Below are positions 15,997 to 24,711 of a stretch of DNA of 64,000 nucleotides, one piece after another (the first letter of the stretch is position 1; each line of letters starts with the position of its first letter). The translations under genes were made by a program, and so were the position numbers. The stretch comes from Leisingera sp. NJS204 (GTDB lineage: Bacteria > Pseudomonadota > Alphaproteobacteria > Rhodobacterales > Rhodobacteraceae), in contig NZ_CP035418.1 of the NCBI RefSeq assembly GCF_004123675.1, positions 1-64,000 on the forward strand, read 5' to 3'. Below the pieces are notes generated by a model. That model was not told where the DNA came from. It saw only the letters and a program-made list of their open reading frames with translations, and searched no databases.

Positions 15997-16962
15997 ATGT
16001 CTGGACACGGTTACGAAGCCGGCCGCCTGAACCTGCCCTTTGTCGGCATCGCCACCTTCGGCAAGAAACCCTATGTCGAGGATTGGGACAGCATAAACGC
16101 TGACGTTGCCATCCTTGGCGCGCCGTTTGATTCCGGCTGCCAGTTCCGCCCAGGCGCGCGTTTCGGCCCGCGCGCAGTGCGCGAGGCCTCGACGCTGTTC
16201 AGCTTCGGCCATGCCGGCGCTTACGACCACGAAGATGACGCCACCTACCTGGGCGAAGATGTGCGGATCGTCGATCTGGGCGATGCTGACATCATCCACA
16301 CCAAGACTGAGGAAAGCCACGCCAATATCGAATACGGCGTGAAGAAGATCCTGGCAGCCGGCGCCTTGCCTGTCACGATCGGCGGCGATCATTCGATCAA
16401 CATTCCCTGCATCAGCGCCTACGCCGCAGACTGCGCCGGAAACGGCCCGATCCATGTGGTGCAGATTGACGCGCATCTGGATTTTGTCGATGTACGTCAT
16501 GGGGTTACGGACGGGCACGGCAACCCGATGCGCCGTGCGATCGAAAAGGATTATGTCTCCGGAATGACCCAGCTGGGCATTCGCAATGTGTCCTCCACCG
16601 CCCGCGAAGGGTATACTGACGCACGGGCGCGCGGCTCGGACATTCTGTCGGTTCGCCAGGTGCGCAAGCTGGGGACGGATGCGGTGCTGGCGCGCATCCC
16701 TAAAGGTGCCCGCTATTACGTCACCATTGACATCGACGCCTTCTGCCCGTCGATCGCGCCGGGCACCGGCACGCCGAGCCATGGCGGTTTCCAGTATTAC
16801 GACGTGCTGGAGATCCTGCAGGGTCTCAGCAAACGCGGCGATGTTGCCGGTATCGACCTGGTGGAAGTGGCCCCAGCCTATGACCCTTCGGAAAGCACTC
16901 AGATTCTGGCTGCACAGCTCTTGTTGAATTTCATCGGCTTCATCTTCCACAACCGGCGCTGA
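15997..16962 (+). CDS. Ureohydrolase (agmatinase/guanidinobutyrase family)
   Basis: A 321-residue manganese ureohydrolase that would release urea from a guanidino compound such as agmatine. The metal-binding motifs are present: GGDHSINIP near residues 129-137, QIDAHLDFVD near 156-165 and TIDIDAFCPSIAPGTGTP near 243-260. ATG at 15997 is preceded by GGAG; an in-frame ATG four codons earlier is possible. It is divergent from a LysR gene. A second, distinct ureohydrolase is encoded at 56603-57574, so the two probably differ in substrate (agmatine, guanidinobutyrate, guanidinopropionate). Reading alone does not settle which is which. Confidence 0.88.
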   Translation: MSGHGYEAGRLNLPFVGIATFGKKPYVEDWDSINADVAILGAPFDSGCQFRPGARFGPRAVREASTLFSFGHAGAYDHEDDATYLGEDVRIVDLGDADIIHTKTEESHANIEYGVKKILAAGALPVTIGGDHSINIPCISAYAADCAGNGPIHVVQIDAHLDFVDVRHGVTDGHGNPMRRAIEKDYVSGMTQLGIRNVSSTAREGYTDARARGSDILSVRQVRKLGTDAVLARIPKGARYYVTIDIDAFCPSIAPGTGTPSHGGFQYYDVLEILQGLSKRGDVAGIDLVEVAPAYDPSESTQILAAQLLLNFIGFIFHNRR

Positions 16963-16990
16963 CACTTCAGGGGCTGCTTCTTTCTGGTTG

Positions 16991-17030
16991 GAAATACCCC
17001 GGGGAGCGCGAGGGGCCGGCCCCTCGCTCC
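16991..17030. repeat. Intergenic palindromic repeat, copy 2
   Basis: AAATACCCCGGGGAGCG runs into the perfect 18-bp palindrome CGAGGGGCCGGCCCCTCG (17009-17026). It lies between the convergent ends of the ureohydrolase and tetR genes and can act as a terminator. It is closely similar to copy 3 at 25641-25685 (AAATAC, CC, GGGGAGCG, then the same hairpin) and shares its architecture with copy 1 at 6065-6099. Confidence 0.65.
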
Positions 17031-17055
17031 TGCCATTGCCGCAGGCGCCGGGGTG

Positions 17056-17727
17056 TCAGGAGGCCATCTTACCCTCGGCAAAGGCCCGGGCGGCTGCGAC
17101 CGCCTCCGGATCAGGCTCTGCCCCGGTGAATCCCAGCAAATACCCTTCCAGCCGCGCGGTGCGGGCCTGCATCGGTTCGCGCACCTCCAGCGCGTGGTAG
17201 CCGCATTGCATGAAATACAGGATCCGGGCGCGGGAATCGGCCTCATACGGCGCATACCCGTGGCGCATGAACATGGCGGTGACCGCCTCCAGCCGCAGTG
17301 CATCCGCCGCATCGATCCGGTTGCGCACGTTGCCGTCGCGCCGCGACCATTCGCGGACTGCAAAGTCCAGCGACGCGTCGAACAGCTCCGGATCGACAAA
17401 ACAGCGGAAGAAATTGCAGACCGCCCAGGAAACATTGCCGGCCGGCAATTCGCAATGGGTAAGGATCGGATCGGTGTTGCGGGTCTCCCAATCGTCCAGC
17501 AGCGCCTCCAGCAGGTGCTTGCGGCTTTTGAAATACCAGTAGAAGCTGGAGCGCGAGACGCCCAGCCGCTCGCCGATGGCCAGCACCTTGACGCCTGCCA
17601 CCCCGTCGCTGATCAGCAGGTCGCGGGCCACGTTCAGCCAGTCCTCGGGCGTCACTTTGACATGGCCGCTAAGGGGTTCCTTGTCCGGGTTATCCCGGTG
17701 CAACACCGGGGCGGCGCGTTTGGCCAT
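17056..17727 (-). CDS. TetR family transcriptional regulator
   Basis: A 223-residue TetR-type repressor. The HTH covers residues about 30-75 (LLISDGVAGVKVLAIGERLG, VSRSSFYWYFKSRKHLLEAL), and the remainder is a helical effector domain. It starts one base after the stop of the mttB-like gene and is therefore the last member of that minus-strand operon. Likely it controls the methyltransferase/flavoprotein genes in response to a quaternary amine or a breakdown product; the ligand is unknown. Confidence 0.9.
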   Translation of the reverse strand: MAKRAAPVLHRDNPDKEPLSGHVKVTPEDWLNVARDLLISDGVAGVKVLAIGERLGVSRSSFYWYFKSRKHLLEALLDDWETRNTDPILTHCELPAGNVSWAVCNFFRCFVDPELFDASLDFAVREWSRRDGNVRNRIDAADALRLEAVTAMFMRHGYAPYEADSRARILYFMQCGYHALEVREPMQARTARLEGYLLGFTGAEPDPEAVAAARAFAEGKMAS

Positions 17728-17728
17728 G

Positions 17729-19282
17729 TCAGCTCTCCGGCGGTGCGCCGCCCTGGGCGGTGCGCTTGGCGATGAAGCTCTTCAAAGCCTCAACGCGGGT
17801 GTCGTCAGTCTTGGGCCGGTTATCATGGGCCAGGATGTCCTTCCAGACCCGGGTTGCGCGCTGGTTGGCGTCCAACGCCCCGCGCTCGCTCCAGGTGCCG
17901 AAATTGGCATAGTCATGCACCACGGGTTCGTAGAATTCTGTATTATAGCGCGCCATGGTCTGGGGAGTGGCAAAGAAATGGCCGCTTGGCTCCACCTCCT
18001 TGATCGCAGTGTCGTAGCCGATCTCGTCCGTGCCGGCCTGGGCTCCGGCGCACAGCTCGGCAATCATGTTCAGCACTTCGGCGTCGGTGATCAGCTTTTC
18101 ATAAGACACTGACAGCCCGCCCTCCAGCCAGCCGGCCGAGTGGATGATTACCGTGGCGCCTGCCATCAGGCAGCCCCAAAGGCCCATCTGGTTCTCATTT
18201 GCCGCCTGCACGTCATTGCTGTTTGACGCCGACCCCGCAGCCGACCGCCAGGGCAGACCGAGGAAGCGCGCCAGCTGGCCTGCCGCCAAGGACGCCTGGA
18301 AATGCGACGGGGTGCCGAACGCAGGCGCGCCGGACTTCATGTCCACGTTGGAGGTAAAAGTGCCATAACAGACCGGCGCGCCGGGATTGGTCAGCTGGGT
18401 CAGCGTCAGGGCCGCCAGCACCTCGGCATGGCTAAGGGTGATGGCGCCCGCAACGGTGATCGGTGCCATGGCCCCCATCAGCGTGAAGGGCGTGATGATC
18501 GAAACCTGGCCGTGCCGTGCAAAGTCGATCAGCCCCTGCGCCATCGGAATATCCAGCGTGCGCGGGCTGTTGGTGTTTATGATGGTGTAGCAGCGCGGCT
18601 CAGACCGGAAATCCGCATCCGACAGCCCGCGGAAATCGCGGATCATCTCGAAACAATCCATCACCTGCGGCGTCCCGCGTGAGAAGATGAAGGGGAACTT
18701 ATCGGTGCGCGTCATTTGCGCCTCGGTGGTGAAATAGTGGCGCAGATGCATCGGCACGTCCTGCGGCTCCACCTGGGGGGAGATCATGTGAAAGACGTCG
18801 AAGTGATGGGTAAGCTGCAGATATTCCAGGTAATCCTGCGCTGATCCGGGGCGGCGTCCGCGCTCCAGATCGGTGGCATTGGGCGCGCCTGCACCGGCCT
18901 GAAACACCAGGCTGCCCAGCTCCAGCGTGATGTCGCGCTCCCGCGCCCCGGCCCGGCAGATGATTGAGCGGGGCGCGGTGGCCAGCGCCGCCTCGATGAT
19001 GTCGCGGCCAATATAGACCATCTGGCTGTCTTCATCGACGCGGGCACCGCCCTTGGCATAGATCCGGCGCGCCTCGGGCAACAGCACCTTCATGCCCAGT
19101 TCCTCGAGCATCTTCAGCGCGGTTTCGTGCATGTCCGCGATCTGATGCTCCGGGAATACCTCCATCAGCGGAAATGGGTTTTTCAGCTGGCGGTAATTCA
19201 CATTGCGCTGCGGCGCGGCCCCGGCTGCGGATTTGCGGGTCCGGCGGCGCCCGCGGGAATTGCCTTCGTTCTCAAGGGTCAT
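17729..19282 (-). CDS. MttB superfamily (trimethylamine methyltransferase family) protein, non-pyrrolysine
   Basis: A 517-residue corrinoid-methyltransferase-family protein. Family signatures include LYEYLQLTHHF-like segments near residue 160, ITLSHAEVLAALTLTQL near 280 and PVCYGTFTSNVDMKSGAPAF. The frame has no in-frame TAG, so it lacks the pyrrolysine of methanogen MttB and belongs to the broad non-Pyl branch, whose studied members (MtgB type) demethylate glycine betaine, proline betaine or carnitine. It follows the dimethylglycine-dehydrogenase-like gene after 4 bp and precedes tetR by 1 bp. With carnitine-derived betaine made by the neighbouring cluster, betaine is a reasonable substrate guess. 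No corrinoid protein gene is visible nearby. Confidence 0.88.
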   Translation of the reverse strand: MTLENEGNSRGRRRTRKSAAGAAPQRNVNYRQLKNPFPLMEVFPEHQIADMHETALKMLEELGMKVLLPEARRIYAKGGARVDEDSQMVYIGRDIIEAALATAPRSIICRAGARERDITLELGSLVFQAGAGAPNATDLERGRRPGSAQDYLEYLQLTHHFDVFHMISPQVEPQDVPMHLRHYFTTEAQMTRTDKFPFIFSRGTPQVMDCFEMIRDFRGLSDADFRSEPRCYTIINTNSPRTLDIPMAQGLIDFARHGQVSIITPFTLMGAMAPITVAGAITLSHAEVLAALTLTQLTNPGAPVCYGTFTSNVDMKSGAPAFGTPSHFQASLAAGQLARFLGLPWRSAAGSASNSNDVQAANENQMGLWGCLMAGATVIIHSAGWLEGGLSVSYEKLITDAEVLNMIAELCAGAQAGTDEIGYDTAIKEVEPSGHFFATPQTMARYNTEFYEPVVHDYANFGTWSERGALDANQRATRVWKDILAHDNRPKTDDTRVEALKSFIAKRTAQGGAPPES

Positions 19283-19286
19283 CGGG

Positions 19287-21692
19287 TCAGCCTCTCATCG
19301 CTGTGCCGGAGGGGTCATAGGGGGAAGGGGCAATCACCCGCGCGGCGCGTTCCTGGCCGACGATGTGCAGGGTCAAGCCAGTGCCTTCAACGGCTGCGTC
19401 GCGGTCCACCATTGCCATTGCCAGCGATTTTCCGGTGCTGTGGCCATAGCCGCCGGAGGTGACAAATCCGACGCGGGTTCCGCCTTGCCAGACCGGTTCG
19501 TAGCCGCTGGCGTCTGCGTCCGTCGCCTCGACTTCCAGCGTCACAACGACCTGTGCGGGGCCGCCTGCCTCGCGTTCCTTCTGCGCGGCCTCGCGGCCGA
19601 TGAAGTCCTTTTGCCAGTCGATCCAGCGGTCCATGCCGGTCTGCGCCGCTGTATAGCCTTGGGTGAATTCGGCGCTCCAGATGCCAAAGCTTTTCTCCAG
19701 CCGCAGGCTAAGGAGCGCATTGAAGCCGATTTCGCGCAGCCCCAGGTCCGCGTCAGCCTTCAGCAGGGTCTCGCGCAGGGTGATGTGTTCGGCGGCGGAA
19801 CAGTGAAGTTCGTATCCCAGTTCGCCCGCGACAGAGAGGCGGCCAACCTTGAGGCGCAGCATGCCGATGTCGAAGGTGCCGCAGCCCATGAAGGGCAGGT
19901 CTGCGATGGGGCCGTCTGTCAGCTTTTCCAATATCTTGCGGCTGTTCGGGCCGGAGAGGCTGAAGCCGGTAACGGCATCGGTCACATCGCGCAACTCGAC
20001 CCCTTCGCCCATGTGATCCTGGAACCAGCGCATGTGCCATTCGCGCAAGTAGTAACTGCCCATGATCCACCATGTTCCGCCGCCCCAGTTGAACACCGTG
20101 AGGTCGCCCTTGAGGCGGCCCTCGGATGACAGCATCGGCGCCAGTTTGGCGCGGCCCGGCTTGGGCAGTTTTGACGCCATGATGCGGTTGAGCCAGGCCT
20201 CGGCGCCCGTACCCGAGACCTCGAACCGGGAGAAGGCGGAGATGTCCAAGAGTCCCACGGCCTCGCGCACCGCCTTGCATTCCTCGGCGACGATGCCGAA
20301 GGCATTGGAGCGTTTCAGGGTCGGGGTTTCGGTGAAGTCCTCCGACGGAGCAAAGTACAGCGGGATTTCCAGCCCGTAGCTGGCGCCCCAGCGGCAGCCT
20401 GCGCGGGTCATGTCCGAATAGGCGGGGGCCTTCTTCAGCGGGCGGCCTGCGGGCAATTGCTCGTTCGGATAGGTCATCACGAAGCGGCGGGTGTAGAACT
20501 GGCCGGTGGTCTCCTTGATGAACCGCTTGTTCTGGGCGTAGTCGCCGAAACGCGCCACATCCATGCCGAAAACATCCGCCTCCGGCTCGCCATGGATCAT
20601 CCACTCAGCCAGCGATTTGCCGACGCCGCCGCCCTGCAGGAAGCCCGCCATCACGCCACAGGCGCACCAGTAGCCGGGCTTGCCGCGCACCGGGCCGACC
20701 AGCGGGTTGCCGTCGGGGGCAAAGGTGAAGGCGCCGTTGACCCAGGTCTTGACGCCGGTGGTTTGCAGCGCCGGGTAGCGTTCGAACCCCAGCGTCAGTT
20801 CACGTTCAATCCGGTCAGGGTCTTCCTGCTGCAGCTCAAAGCCATACTCCCAAGGCGCGCCGTCCATCATCCAATGCTGATGGTCGATCTCGTAGATACC
20901 CAAGAGGATGCCCTTTTGGTCCTGCCGCATATAGGTGAAGCCTTCGAGGTCGACGGTCATCGGCACCTCGAAATCGAGCTGTTCCAGTGCGGGAATGGTG
21001 TCGGAAATCAGGTAGTGGTGGTTCAGCGGCGAGACCGGCAGGTCTACGCCCGCCATGCGCCCCACCTGTTTGGCCCAAAGACCGGCGGCGTTGACCACAT
21101 GTTCGGCGTGAATGGTGCCTTTTTCGGTGACGATCTGCCAGCCATCGTCCACCTGATGCAGTTCCAGCACCCGGTTGTTCTCAATCACTTCCGCGCCGCG
21201 TTTCTTGGCAGCACCCGCATAGGCGTGCACGGTGCCGGTGGTGTCGACGTACCCCTCGCGGTCGGCCCACATGCCGCCGAGGATGCCTTCGGTGGACATG
21301 ATCGGACACAGCTCACCCGCTTCCTGCGGGGTGATCAGGCGGCAATCGTCAATGCCGATGGATTGGAAGGTGCGGTAGGCCGATTGCAGCCATTCCCAGC
21401 GGTCCGGGGTGCCTGCCAGGGTCATGCCGCCGGTCATATGCATGCCGACGGATTGGCCGGATTCCTGTTCGATTTCGGACAACAGGTCAATTGTGTAGGC
21501 CTGCAACGAGGCGATGTTCGGGTCGGCGTTCAACGCATGAAACCCGCCCGCGGCGTGCCAGCTGGACCCGGCGGTCAGCACCGAACGCTCGATCAGGCAG
21601 ACGTCGGTCCAGCCGAATTTCGCCAAGTGATAAAGGACGGAGGCGCCGACAACGCCGCCCCCGATAACAACGGCACGATAGTGCGATTTCAT
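19287..21692 (-). CDS. FAD-dependent oxidoreductase with GcvT domain (dimethylglycine/sarcosine dehydrogenase-like)
   Basis: An 801-residue flavoprotein that oxidatively demethylates an N-methyl amine and passes the one-carbon unit to tetrahydrofolate. The N-terminal DAO-type FAD domain has GGGVVGASVLYHL near residues 9-21 and SSWHAAGGFH near 44-53, where the histidine is the usual covalent flavin site in this family. A FAO_M-type linker follows, then a GcvT folate-binding domain from about residue 430 (FGIVAEECKAVREAVGLLDI, SGPNSRKILEKL, GELGYELH). ATG at 21692 is chosen; the longer open frame upstream lacks similarity. It is the first gene of the unit with mttB-like and tetR. Dimethylglycine dehydrogenase is the likeliest specific activity, but sarcosine or another methylamine is possible. 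Confidence 0.88.
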   Translation of the reverse strand: MKSHYRAVVIGGGVVGASVLYHLAKFGWTDVCLIERSVLTAGSSWHAAGGFHALNADPNIASLQAYTIDLLSEIEQESGQSVGMHMTGGMTLAGTPDRWEWLQSAYRTFQSIGIDDCRLITPQEAGELCPIMSTEGILGGMWADREGYVDTTGTVHAYAGAAKKRGAEVIENNRVLELHQVDDGWQIVTEKGTIHAEHVVNAAGLWAKQVGRMAGVDLPVSPLNHHYLISDTIPALEQLDFEVPMTVDLEGFTYMRQDQKGILLGIYEIDHQHWMMDGAPWEYGFELQQEDPDRIERELTLGFERYPALQTTGVKTWVNGAFTFAPDGNPLVGPVRGKPGYWCACGVMAGFLQGGGVGKSLAEWMIHGEPEADVFGMDVARFGDYAQNKRFIKETTGQFYTRRFVMTYPNEQLPAGRPLKKAPAYSDMTRAGCRWGASYGLEIPLYFAPSEDFTETPTLKRSNAFGIVAEECKAVREAVGLLDISAFSRFEVSGTGAEAWLNRIMASKLPKPGRAKLAPMLSSEGRLKGDLTVFNWGGGTWWIMGSYYLREWHMRWFQDHMGEGVELRDVTDAVTGFSLSGPNSRKILEKLTDGPIADLPFMGCGTFDIGMLRLKVGRLSVAGELGYELHCSAAEHITLRETLLKADADLGLREIGFNALLSLRLEKSFGIWSAEFTQGYTAAQTGMDRWIDWQKDFIGREAAQKEREAGGPAQVVVTLEVEATDADASGYEPVWQGGTRVGFVTSGGYGHSTGKSLAMAMVDRDAAVEGTGLTLHIVGQERAARVIAPSPYDPSGTAMRG

Positions 21693-21830
21693 GGGCTTGC
21701 TCCCTGTCTGCTGCCGCGGGGCCGGGCCCCCCCGAATCCGCCTTTTGGACATTCCTGTCCAATTGATCGGCGATCCTGGACAGTCTTGTCCAGAAAAATC
21801 GTGCGCAGTGGGGTCAGGAGCGGGGCCGGG

Positions 21831-23882
21831 TCACAAATCCAGTTCGATTGCACCAGTGGCAGGGACGGCACAGCAGATCAGAGCTTCACCCTCCACAGGT
21901 TCGGCAGAAGGCGGGGTTCGGTAGGCGAGCTTGCCTGCCAGCAGCCGGGTGCTGCAGCTGCCGCACTTGCCGGATCGGCAGCTGAATTCGGGCGTCAGGC
22001 CATGGTTTTCGGCCAGTTCCAGCAGGGTGCCGTCTGCAGGGGTCCATGGTTGTTCAAATCCGGATCTGGTGAAGCGGACAATGGCGGTTTCCGTTTCTGG
22101 CACGGTTTCATGGACAGGCGGGGCATCTGCGGTGCGCGCCAAGGCGGACGGCCCGAACGCCTCGGCGTGGATGTCCGCGTCATCAACCCCAAGACTGAGG
22201 AGGCCGTCATAGGCAGCTTGCATAAACCCGCCGGGACCGCAGAGATAGATATCAGCCCCTTCCTGCGGCAGCAGCTGTTGCAGGATTTCAGCATTGACCC
22301 GGCCTTCCAGATCGAAATCCCGACCCTCGGTTTCGCCCTTTGCAGGCGTGCTGATCAGGGAGAAATAGCGGATCTGCCCGCCAGAGGCCTGCTCCAATGC
22401 ACGGAATTCGCGGGCAAAGGCGCGGTCCTGCACTGTGCGGGCTGCGTGCAGGATGGTGAGCGGGCGCAGATGCCGGATGCGCAGCCTCTCGCGGAGAACA
22501 TGCCGGGCCATGGCGATCATCGGGGTGACGCCGACGCCGCCTGCGACCAGAAGTGCAGGACGCCGGTCTGAGGCATCCAGAAAGAACGCGCCCCGCGGGG
22601 CTTTGGCCTCGATCACCGAACCCGGCTGCAGGGCGTCATGCAGCAGGCGGGACACGGTGCCGTTTTCCTCGCGTTTGACCGAGATACGATAGTGGCCTTC
22701 GCCTGGTGCAGAAGACACGGTGTAAGTCCGCAACAGCGGTTTTTGAGCGCCGGGCGGCGTGGCGCGGAGGGTCAGGAACTGGCCAGCCTCAAACGGCAGC
22801 AGCGGGCCGCCATCCTCCGGTTGCAGATAAAAGGAGCGGATTGAGGTGCTTTCCTGTTCGACACGCGCAATCCGGAAGCGGCGCCAGGTGCTGCGCTGTG
22901 TTTCCAGGGTTTTGCGGGCCTCGGCCTCGGCCCAGGTATCCGTCAAACCTGAGTTGGGTGACAAATCACCGCGTTCGGCGCGGAATGGCAGAGCGCCCTC
23001 CAGCCAGACGCCTTGGCGCAGGGTGAAGCGCCAGCCGCGCTCGGCGCCGTGAAAGGCGGTGACATCCGGGTGGTCTTCGCCCAGCAGTTCAACCGTGCCG
23101 GTCAGCAGCAGCAGGCTGCCGGTGGTAAAATCCGCAAACGCCAGGCCCGCGCGCGGGTTCAGCAGGAAGTTTCCCAGCGTGTTGAAATGGTTGTTACCGG
23201 GAAAGTCGGGGATGGTGAGGGTGTTGCCGTCGATGCGGACAAAGCCGGGCCGCCCGCCCCGGTGCGAGACATCGACGCCTTCGCGTTCAGGGTGATCCGC
23301 TGCAGGCACATGGCTGGCGGCAAAGAACATGTCGGCATCGGAAATCAGCGCAGTATGGGCGCTGTCAAACCTGTCAAAGCGCTGCGGCTTGGCAGGCGGC
23401 TGCGGCTCAGCCGGCTTCAAGTCCCGCAGCTGGATGTATTGCGGGCAATTGCCAAAGGACTGATCGACCCGCAGGGTAAACCCGTTGCGCGCGGCAGCAA
23501 TGACCCGGCCGTTGACCCGGTTGCGGCGGCGGCTGTGCAGCTCGATCCCCAACAGCCCCAAGGGGGCACCTTTGCGGATGGCGGCATGGACAGGATCCCC
23601 TGTGCCGTCGCTCAGCGAAACATGCAGATGCCGCGCATCCGGCGTTGCGGCAAAGCCGGGCGGGCCGCTCAGCAGGCTTGCCCAGGGCCAGCCCTGATGA
23701 TCCACCGCGCCTGCCGCAAGAAACGGCAGCTGCGCATAAAATTCCCGGTGCTGATCGGGCATAAAGGGGCGGATCACCCGGCGGGCGAAGGCTTCCATTG
23801 CGTCGCGCTTGCCTGCGCGGCGCTGCATTTCCTGCTCGCCCTCATGAAAGGGAGAGGGGCTGTCTGCGTCAAAGGGAGTCAT
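21831..23882 (-). CDS. Fusion of PNPOx-like flavin domain with ferredoxin-NAD reductase and 2Fe-2S domain
   Basis: A 683-residue fusion. Residues about 1-300 form a pyridoxamine-phosphate-oxidase-like split-barrel flavin domain (FAHEG-type start, GWPWASLLSGPPGF, then LTIPDFPGNNHFNTLGNFLLN and PRAGLAFADF). Residues about 335-580 are a ferredoxin-reductase module with FAD motif RTYTVSSAP and NAD motif GGVGVTPMIAMARH. The C-terminus is a plant-type 2Fe-2S domain with cysteines at 635, 640, 643 and near 670. The reductase part resembles GbcB, which feeds the Rieske betaine demethylase GbcA. A GGAGG site precedes the ATG. It lies 138 bp upstream of the dimethylglycine-dehydrogenase-like gene on the same strand. 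A partner oxygenase is not seen. Confidence 0.87.
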   Translation of the reverse strand: MTPFDADSPSPFHEGEQEMQRRAGKRDAMEAFARRVIRPFMPDQHREFYAQLPFLAAGAVDHQGWPWASLLSGPPGFAATPDARHLHVSLSDGTGDPVHAAIRKGAPLGLLGIELHSRRRNRVNGRVIAAARNGFTLRVDQSFGNCPQYIQLRDLKPAEPQPPAKPQRFDRFDSAHTALISDADMFFAASHVPAADHPEREGVDVSHRGGRPGFVRIDGNTLTIPDFPGNNHFNTLGNFLLNPRAGLAFADFTTGSLLLLTGTVELLGEDHPDVTAFHGAERGWRFTLRQGVWLEGALPFRAERGDLSPNSGLTDTWAEAEARKTLETQRSTWRRFRIARVEQESTSIRSFYLQPEDGGPLLPFEAGQFLTLRATPPGAQKPLLRTYTVSSAPGEGHYRISVKREENGTVSRLLHDALQPGSVIEAKAPRGAFFLDASDRRPALLVAGGVGVTPMIAMARHVLRERLRIRHLRPLTILHAARTVQDRAFAREFRALEQASGGQIRYFSLISTPAKGETEGRDFDLEGRVNAEILQQLLPQEGADIYLCGPGGFMQAAYDGLLSLGVDDADIHAEAFGPSALARTADAPPVHETVPETETAIVRFTRSGFEQPWTPADGTLLELAENHGLTPEFSCRSGKCGSCSTRLLAGKLAYRTPPSAEPVEGEALICCAVPATGAIELDL

Positions 23883-23945
23883 GGAAACCTCCTGTTTGCT
23901 GAAAGAAAGAGGCGGCAGCCGCCAAAGGAGCCGCCGCGCAAGGGG

Positions 23946-24566
23946 TCAGGCCGCGAGGCCAACCTTGGTGGCGGGCATCGGCTTGAAACCGTTCAGGCCT
24001 TCGATGCGGGCCAGATGGGCGCGCACATTCGGGTAGGGTTCCAGCGAGATACCGCCCTCGGGCGCGTGTGCCACATAAGAGTAGACCGCCACGTCGGCGA
24101 TTGTGGGGGCGTCGCCGGCCAGGAAGCTGCGGCCCTCCATATGGGCATCGATCTTGCCCAGCACACGGGCGGCGACGGTGGCGCAGAACTCCGCGTCCAG
24201 GGCTGCGTTGAAGACGGTGATCAGCCGCGCTGCAGCGGGCCCAAAGGCAATTTCGCCTGCGGCCAAGGTCAGGAACTTCTGCACTTCCGCTTCCAGAACC
24301 GGATCGGACGGCAGCCAGGACGGCGCGTATTTGCGGGCGAGATAGACCAGAATGGCGTTGGAATCGGTGATGACGGTGCTGCCGTCCTCAATCACCGGGA
24401 CCTGGCCGGCAGGATTCAGCGCCAGGAAGGCGGGCTGCTTGTGTTCGCCGCCTGCGAGGTCGACGTTGATCACCTCGTGGGCGATGCCGGCAAGATTGGC
24501 GAACAGCTCCACCCGGTGGGCGTGGCCGGAGAGGGGGAAGCTGTGAATGCGGATGGAATGCGACAT
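23946..24566 (-). CDS. Glutathione S-transferase family protein
   Basis: A 206-residue cytosolic GST. The N-terminal thioredoxin-like domain shows IHSFPLSGHAHRVELFANLA near residues 7-26 and the glutathione-binding NPAGQVPVIEDGSTVITDSN near 51-70. A helical C-terminal domain follows. Start 24566 gives the normal N-terminus; the open frame upstream is not family-like. It is divergent from the LysR gene at 24712 and just upstream of the PNPOx-reductase fusion on the same strand. The substrate is unknown; detoxification or a catabolic glutathione transfer are both possible. Confidence 0.9.
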   Translation of the reverse strand: MSHSIRIHSFPLSGHAHRVELFANLAGIAHEVINVDLAGGEHKQPAFLALNPAGQVPVIEDGSTVITDSNAILVYLARKYAPSWLPSDPVLEAEVQKFLTLAAGEIAFGPAAARLITVFNAALDAEFCATVAARVLGKIDAHMEGRSFLAGDAPTIADVAVYSYVAHAPEGGISLEPYPNVRAHLARIEGLNGFKPMPATKVGLAA

Positions 24567-24711
24567 GTTTCGGGGTCCTTTTCTGTGGCATGTGCCATGA
24601 GGTGTTGAAGACACAGGCAAGATAGCGGCCGCAGGCATAGGCGATAATATTCTCTTTTGGCGATTGATTGTGTATGCAGGGTTCATAAAACGCCGCGCCG
24701 GGGGAGACGTG

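Noticed and set aside
17729-19282. A pyrrolysine-containing MttB
   Set aside because: There is no in-frame TAG; the protein is open to its normal end.
20457-22571. A 704-codon open frame on the plus strand
   Set aside because: Antisense to the GcvT flavoprotein and the PNPOx-reductase fusion; composition is shadow-like.
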